Source: Timema cristinae (lineage: Eukaryota; Arthropoda; Insecta; Phasmatodea; Timematidae). From it: 64,000 nt of DNA. Positions 58,035-64,000 of the stretch are shown piece after piece. The translations under genes were made by a program, and so were the position numbers. The notes beneath the pieces were generated by a model that was given only the letters and a program-made list of their open reading frames with translations, did not search any database and was not told the DNA's origin. Every line of letters begins with the position of its first letter. Position 1 is the stretch's first letter. The stretch covers positions 38,862,035 through 38,926,034 of the forward strand of contig JBCFYV010000024.1 in the NCBI GenBank assembly GCA_039000515.1, given 5' to 3'.

Positions 58035-59053
58035 TCATAAAATACATAATTAGTTGTAGTAAGGAACAATATATATCCTATTAGATAAAAATAGATATCA
58101 AATTGAAGGATATGAATAAGATAGAAATTGGTTATTAATATAAATTATATTGACAATATCAATTAAGTATAATTTTCATAAAGAGTCAATGGACTGAGTG
58201 GCAATTTTGTTGTTAAAACAAGAAACAAAAAATCAATTAGAATTAATAATTGTGAGTGAGAATAGATTATGTATAGTTTTATTCTATTCTTCGTGGAAAG
58301 AACTCATTTCAGGATTAATTTATGACCTGAGGATGGTGCCTATCGAGCGCCGAAACATGTCGGACTTGTGATTAATTCAATCCTAATTTACAAGGAACAA
58401 GGGAATTCAAAAACTCTCAGATAAGGATAGATCTCAACTTATATTAACCTTTTTTGTATTTATAATATTCCAATTTTTTGTCATTTGACCTTTATCTTAT
58501 TACACTATATTATAAGTGGCATCTATAATATTCCATGTTCATCAACACTTGTCTTAAAATATATTTATGGTTTGTTAAATTGTAACTACATAAAATCCTG
58601 AAATTTTTAAAACAAACCAATTTAATAACTTTTAAGCAAAGTATAGGCTCAATTCTCAATGGAACTTTATTAATTCTTTTCTAATCATAATTATCTTGTC
58701 ATCAATATTATACACCTTATTTTATTTAACTAATGTCTATAATACATGTATTTTAATATGTTTTATTATTTTGTTATATATGTGCTTTTTGACTCATTTT
58801 TAATGTGTTTGTAAAGGTTCAATTATTACTTTTTAGCCTAATTAAACTTTTCTCAATACATAATCTATTTTCACTCACAATTATTGATTCTAATTGATTT
58901 TTTGTTTCTTGTTTTAACAACAAAATTGCCACTCAGTCCATTGACTCTTTATAAAAATTATACTTAATTGATATTGTTAATATAATTTATATTAATAACC
59001 AATTTCTATCTTATTCATATCCTTCAATTTGATATCTATTTTTATCTAATAGG
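58035..59053. mobile_element. 1-kb inverted-repeat element, Penelope-like architecture
   Basis: Two 198-bp inverted arms (58077-58274 and 58856-59053) differ at about four positions, roughly 98% identical. The right arm ends directly against TTATTAAATATAT (59054-59066); the same 13 bases occur at 58022-58034, leaving a 42-bp extension on the left before the arm begins. Inverted terminal repeats, one-sided short extension and a variable-length target duplication are the layout described for Penelope-like elements, and the spacer has a hammerhead-like motif at 58327. No open frame: non-autonomous or decayed. A foldback DNA element is the alternative. Confidence 0.7.
58327..58361 (+). ncRNA. Hammerhead-ribozyme-like motif
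   Basis: CTGAGGA fits the CUGANGA core. GGTGC and GCGCC can pair as a 5-bp stem II with one bulged U, followed by GAAAC, AT and GTC, the minimal stem III and cleavage site. Minimal stem III hammerheads are known in Penelope-like elements. Stem I is poor next to the core, so activity is doubtful. Confidence 0.4.
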
Positions 59054-59066
59054 TTATTAAATATAT

Positions 59067-59773
59067 ATAGTGAGAATTCTCTAGTAAAAAAAAAGTCGAT
59101 AAAAATGTTCTTGTCATGAAAATTCTACGGGATGGAGTCGAGTCAGAACAAAATATGCTTGTTATAATGTTGAACGTACCTATTCTACATTCACATTAAG
59201 TTTCAACCTTTTTAAAAGATCTTAAAATAAATCAGTTCATCTATTATCTTACCCTCGTGTATATTCAGATATATTCTATGCTTATTGATAATAAGGAAGG
59301 TACCACTTTTAACAAGTTCTATTACACAGAAGTGGTAAATTATCTAAATTGAAACCGTGTGTTTCACTAAAAAAAAATGTACACTTGTCGCCAACGAGCT
59401 ATAGGGAGGCATCACGTTGTTAGCAGAATGTGGAGCAGCTATGTAGGCAACAAAACATGAAATATGTGAAGAATGTGCGTAATTTGTGTGAAGCAGCCAA
59501 GAATTGGCGTCGAGGGAATTTCGCAAGAAGATGCCTGTTTACGTGTTCTTTACTACGACCCGTGTTTGGGCGAGTATTAAGGACAAAAACAGAGCATGGC
59601 TCTTAAAATAAACTGAATTTTTGAGGTCACGAGACATGGTTATGTTGTAGTTTAGATATATTCTCACTAACTTCAAGTTGGTGCCTTATTAGTTTACAGT
59701 CAATATTTTAGATACTTTTTAGGGTTCGGCTGTAGTAACGTATGCATGCTTTGTAGTAAATCAGAAGCCCACA
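59067..59773. other. AT-rich unassigned spacer
   Basis: No feature recognised. Confidence 0.4.
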
Positions 59774-59830
59774 AGCAGTGGCGTTACTAGGATTTGTACA
59801 ATCCGGTGCAGTAACTCATGGTGTCACCCC
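59774..59830. repeat. hAT-like single end, possible
   Basis: CAGTGGCGTTACTAGGATTT then TGGTGTCACCCC resembles ends of non-autonomous hAT elements in animals. No partner end found. Confidence 0.3.
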
Positions 59831-59837
59831 TATGGTG

Positions 59838-60347
59838 GATCCGGACAACTGGGTGCCACTAACTGGGCACCACTAACTGGGCGCCGGGACAACTGAGCGC
59901 CAAAAGTAACCCCACTCTTTTCTTTTAAAAAAAAAACACTTTTTTCTAGCAAAATTAAATGCACCTTTTTCCTTTTTAATTAAAAATTGATGAGTAAAAG
60001 CATAAAATTGTACTCTTTTATTATGCGCAACATCATATTTTATTTAAATGTTCTTTGTTTTGTATTAATGCATTGAAATAGTTAGGTTAGGTTAAGTTAA
60101 TTTTATAAATATTAATTAATTACGTTTCCTCTACTAAGATTTTTTTTAAACATCTCCAAAAATGAATAAATCACTTTTTAATTTCAATTGAATAATATAT
60201 GAAAAAATTAAGGCAATTTTTTTATTCTAAAAAAAGTGCATTTCATTATACTATAAAAAAGTTAATTGAAAAAATAAAATAAAAAGTCGGTTTTTTTAGT
60301 GCCCAGTTGGCCGGGCTTGGTTGGTGGAACCCAGTTGTCCTAGCTCC
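59838..60347. mobile_element. Inverted-repeat element with repeated ACTGGGC motifs
   Basis: Left: GGACAACTGGGTGCC, CACTAACTGGGCACC, ACTAACTGGGCGCC and ACAACTGAGCGCC in succession. Right: GTGCCCAGTTGG and GAACCCAGTTGTCC inverted. The AT-rich interior carries TTTAAAAAAAAAA and a partly mirrored T-rich side. Non-coding. The motif array suggests subterminal transposase-binding repeats. Confidence 0.65.
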
Positions 60348-60639
60348 CCCCCCCCCCCCACCCTATGGACCTCCTTTCATACCAGACCAAAAAGAATACT
60401 TAGTTATGATTTTTTATACTAATGCTGCGCGTAAATCGTAATTACCTTATATCACTGAATATAAAGGCATAAACAACATATAAAATTAAAATACACCTTT
60501 AAACTACAATATTATACGCACAGACCAAATATATTTCTGCGCATGTATAATATCCTCAAAGTTATTTTTATGGAAAAAATGAACGCTAACATTTTTCTTG
60601 AAATGTTAATCAGAGCCTAGAAGCAAAATTTTATCAAAG

Positions 60640-60975
60640 CTATTCCAATGAATTTTGAGAAAATTGATTTTTATATTTTGACCTTCAATGAAAAACCCTT
60701 AATTTTATGGCTATATATATAATTCCAAAATCTCCTCCGGGGAGCCTAATGAAAACCCGAGATAACAAATTTTACGACGGTTGGTGGAATGGTTTCGACA
60801 CTAGGCCGAGATACAGACATACATACAAACAAACTGACACAGTTTTTTGAAAATCACTTTTTATATATGGGCTCATGAAACGTTGACTTTTTTTTTTTAT
60901 CAAAATCGTGAGTTAAAAATTGTTTTGGCAATCACAATACTTCTCTCTCCGAGGGTTCGAGAGAAAGTAAATATT
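60640..60975 (+). repeat. Dispersed repeat G, copy 3
   Basis: Ends AAACGTTGACTTTTT, GCAATCACAATACTTCTCTC then TCCGAGGGTTCGAGAGAAAG. Contains AGACATACATACAAACAAAC. Matches 22795-23165 and the inverse of 32536-32840. Confidence 0.7.
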
Positions 60976-61224
60976 AAAGGATTATTTCCAGGTGGTCTTT
61001 CTACTACCATTTTCTCTGGTCAGAGCCAAACCTCTCGTCCTGTGACTTGTAGACAATATGATCAACCAAGGGTGGGGGGTAGGGGGGGTTTACAGGAGAC
61101 TCCTCATCCTGCATAGATAGAGGACAGAGGTTTCGGTTTACCAAATCTGGGTGTAATCCATTTATTTATTTAAAACTATGTAACTAAAGGACGTCCAGTG
61201 ATACTTTGACATAGATAGTGTGGC

Positions 61225-61402
61225 TCTAATCCAGTAAGGTATACTCTGGGCGGGTTTTTCCCCCTAATGTTTTTCCTCAATCTATCCATGCATATTTGAT
61301 TATACTTAACCTAATCTATATCACCCTCGATCCTAAAACATTAGTATAACTAGTATATAAGCGTATAACTCTAGCGGGTGGTAAGACATAGCGCTAATAT
61401 AT
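61225..61402 (+). mobile_element. SINE-B, diverged, plus
   Basis: GTGTGGCTCTAATCCAGTAA, GGGCGGGTTTTTCCCCCTAA, TCCATGCATATTTGATTATA, then tail GCGTATAACTCTAGCGGGTG and AAGACATAGCGCTAATA. Confidence 0.7.
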
Positions 61403-61685
61403 ACAAATAAATACTTTTTTTAATGCCAAAAGCATTTTTGTTAAAATAAATAAAATATTTATCAAGTATATACGTATAATTTAACAGTTTTACACATAGT
61501 TTTCTTGAGATTTCCTTTATAATTTTCAACACAAAATCTGAAAAGAAATTTTTCTCCTAATTTAAAAAATGTATGGCCAAATAACGTTATGCTTTTGACA
61601 TATATTCAAGGACTGTCGAGGTAGCTATGTGGCGAAATATTAAACCAAATGTTTCTTTCTTTCGTTGAACCTTAATATTGGGATG

Positions 61686-61965
61686 TAGGGAACGCGAGAT
61701 AAGGTCAGTGTTTTCGAAGTTAATATAGAAAAACATTTTCTGCCTGAAATAATTAAAATATGGCATCAGTGGAAATATAAAGTTTAATTTAATTTTTATG
61801 ATAATATCAACAGTTGTTGAATATTTGTTATGAGTATAGTGGCATTAGAGGACAAACTTTTTTTAAACTATTTCATTAAATTCTAAAACACTCTGGACAG
61901 ATATTCAAGAATTGTTGATGTCACCAGTCGAAGAAAATTAAACTATATATTTCTATCACCATTTT
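61686..61965. mobile_element. Foldback family K-366, diverged copy
   Basis: GGGAACGCGAGATAAGG, then AAAGTTTAATTTAATTTTTA, ATAATATCAACAGTTGTTGA mirrored by TTCAAGAATTGTTGATG and GAAGAAAATTAAACTATA. The right terminal part is missing. Confidence 0.7.
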
Positions 61966-62480
61966 AAAAACATTCTAATTTAATATTTCGTAAAGAGCTA
62001 ATACTATAATAAGGTTAAGACTTAAATATTATTGTAATTTAATAAATGCAAGTATGATTTAAATTGGTTAGTTAACCTTTAAAATATTATATATAAATAA
62101 CTACATTTGCCCCTATAAGAAGATGGTATGATTTGGTAATATCTGTTTACATTGGTAGAGTTGTGATAGGAGTCGAATACATACAAAATAACACAACAAC
62201 ATAACAACTATGAACTGACAAGCATTCACAATGGAGTCAAAACATCTTAACAATACAAACAGTTAAAAAGTTAAAATAAAGAACCATTTAAAATACCAAG
62301 TTAAGATATATTACACCATATATGAAGAGTGGGTTAGTTTAAAATGTTTTAGTGACCAAGTAATTTATATAAAAGTTGGTTTGGAGTTTTTAATATTATC
62401 TAAGTCTTACCTGTGTTTTTTTTATCCCTGTACTCCTTACAGTTTTCCGGCGTGAGATGGAGTTTACTGGAACTTCATTA
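61966..62480. other. AT-rich unassigned spacer
   Basis: No feature recognised. Confidence 0.4.
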
Positions 62481-62482
62481 AC

Positions 62483-62523
62483 CCGACATGTTTCGGTACA
62501 GTGAATGGCGTATCCTAATCATG
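62483..62523 (-). repeat. Second ACCGAAACATGTCGG block, hammerhead-like relic
   Basis: On the minus strand GATTAGGATACGCCATTCAC then TGTACCGAAACATGTCGGG follows the same order as 58327-58361 but has lost the CTGA part of the core. Marks a related, older element. Confidence 0.45.
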
Positions 62524-63006
62524 GTATTGAAAATTGGAATTAAAAACTGAGGAAATAATATAGATTACAAACCGAACATATAAATAAGTAAAACAAGAGA
62601 GCTAAAGAAATAAAATTAAAAACCCAGAATAAAGATAAAGCAGCAATATTTCAACAAACAAACAAACTTACGTCGTTATGAGCAGAAACACGACGTGTTG
62701 TAACGACCTATAGATGTTGACTGTCTTAGTGTTGTTGATCGTAGAATCAGGTAAAATGGAACTTGCAGTGCTGGAAACCTAATAGTATGTGTAGTTGAAA
62801 TCACGAGGTAAGCATATTTTTTTTTCTTTCTTCAATGGCACTGAAGATATTGTCTTCAATAAGCCAGGAACATTTTATTTGACTTCATTCCGATTACACT
62901 TTCTTGATTTTCTTATTGGATCACTCTGATTCTGACCCAATTACCCTAGCCCTATTTCACAACGAATTTCAACTACGAAATAACCGGGAAGACATGTTGA
63001 TCGTCA
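62524..63006 (-). other. Probable 3' UTR of the adjacent LINE
   Basis: Sequence downstream (minus sense) of the RNase H frame. No poly-A or ATT end was found, so the 3' end of the element is not delimited. Confidence 0.35.
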
Positions 63007-63983
63007 CTATACCGACATATTTATATTTAGCAGGAAATTGTAAAGCATCCTGTACAAAGTAATGTTGTCTGAGCGTAATACCTTAACTAAAGAAAAGTTT
63101 GTAATATGATTATGGATGTAATTTACCCGAGCCAAATGATGTACAGGACATACCATAAATATATGTTCTAATGTTTCTGGAACATGGCAGACCACACAAT
63201 GTGGGGACGGTACTTTACGCATCAAATAAAGTCGGTCTTTCGTGTAGGCGTGTCCGAGCCGGAGGCGGATAATTGTACAAATAAACTTACGGGAGCCCTT
63301 AACTCCTGAAAACCATGGTGTAACTAATTTTGCACCATAAATCCTGTGATACCATTTTGCTTTCTGCTGGCATGTAGTCTCCCACCATTCGCTCCATTTA
63401 ACCCGACTTCTTTGTTTTACCCTCGGTATAAAGTCGCTATACGGTAGTGGGATTTCATGTACAATAGAAAATACATTTACACTAGATGCTAAACTATCTG
63501 CTCTTTCATTACCCATTATACCCACGTGGCTAGGGATCCATTGGTACCCCAATTCGTAACCCCTAGCTCGTAGAGAGGCGCATTTTTCGAGTATTTGAAT
63601 TATCAATGGGTGCGACGGGGGCTTGAGACGCCACTTATAGACTCCAAAGCGCTACGGGAGTCGCATAATACCACTACAAGTTGCGGACGTAAAGATAAAA
63701 TATATTTTAATGCCTGTAGGATAGCAAATAATTCCGCTGTAAATATCGATGCATCGGATTGTAATCTATATGACTGACCATAATTAATACTACTGTCATA
63801 GAAGGCCGCCCCCACTAGGGTTGGCTCCCCACCCCTCCTAGCTCCATCTGTAAATATAAGTCTGTATCTACTCCATCTTGCTTTCATAAACTTTACTGCA
63901 TTTAACTTCTGTTCGATTGGATGGGTGACTCTTTTAACTCCTGATTCAGGGATAGATAACAACACTGTACATCCCAGAGGGCC
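63007..63983 (-). pseudogene. Non-LTR retrotransposon ORF2 C-terminus: RNase H and zinc knuckle
   Basis: Two overlapping minus-strand frames make one broken protein. The first (63965-63603, 120 residues) has the first three RNase H acids: D40 in IFTDGA, E78 in FTAELFAI, D102 in VVLCDSRSAL. The second (63606-63007, 199 residues) supplies the rest: WIPSHVGIMGNERADSLA with H27 and D37, then a C-terminal CX2C-X7-H-X4-C knuckle (C137, C140, H148, C153). A one-base loss in the CCCCC run near 63619 separates them. An in-frame stop (63984-63986) lies just upstream, and the reverse transcriptase would lie beyond the window edge. RNase H plus this knuckle places it among RNase H-bearing non-LTR clades of arthropods (I, Loa, R1 or kin). 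All catalytic residues are intact, so it is recently dead, or the frameshift is a base-calling error. Confidence 0.9.
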
Positions 63984-64000
63984 TCATGCCCCACAGTGAT

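Overview
The window reads as AT-rich, non-coding arthropod (most likely insect) chromosomal DNA. I found no host exon that I can defend. Nearly all recognisable sequence is mobile-element debris: at least two tRNA-derived SINE families, several families of palindromic (foldback/MITE-like) DNA elements, relics of non-LTR retrotransposons and of a mariner-type transposon, and a few minisatellites. No rRNA, no convincing functional tRNA, no CRISPR and no operon-like gene order are present. Translated SINE strings resemble sequences I recall from Timema stick-insect gene predictions; this is an unchecked recollection, and the species assignment is weak.

SINE-A (16 copies, both strands) has a tRNA-Glu-like head with A and B boxes, a unique body, a 37-nt 3' tail and an (AAT)n end. 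Most copies are flanked by 11-16 bp target-site duplications (TSDs), so individual insertions can be delimited to the base. SINE-B (about 20 mostly older copies) has a different head and body but ends in the same tail, so both families probably borrow one LINE's reverse transcriptase. The insertion at 45185-45241 consists of that shared tail and an ATT run only, and still has a 16-bp TSD.

Layout: 1-8700 holds SINE-A/B copies, a 200-bp palindrome, an RTE-like reverse-transcriptase relic (3745-4150) and a GC-rich unexplained block (4470-5460). 8900-17400 holds foldback elements, SINE-B copies, a 432-bp inverted-repeat element and a deleted mariner. 17400-22200 is mostly unassigned AT-rich DNA. 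22190-28090 holds RTE-tail-like repeats, tRNA-like palindromes and a 22-bp minisatellite. 28500-41000 holds most young SINE-A insertions, a 14-bp minisatellite, a second palindrome and a DNA element interrupted by a SINE-B. 42000-50200 holds two large inverted-repeat elements, a third 202-bp palindrome, an unassigned open frame and a 366-bp near-perfect palindrome. 50200-64000 holds SINE-in-SINE nesting, 65-bp tandem repeats, a 1-kb inverted-repeat element with a hammerhead-like motif and Penelope-like architecture, and at the right edge a frameshifted RNase H domain of a non-LTR retrotransposon on the minus strand.

The elements interact as a layered record: SINEs sit inside DNA elements (27245, 38929, 45185) and inside other SINEs (55998), which gives relative ages.
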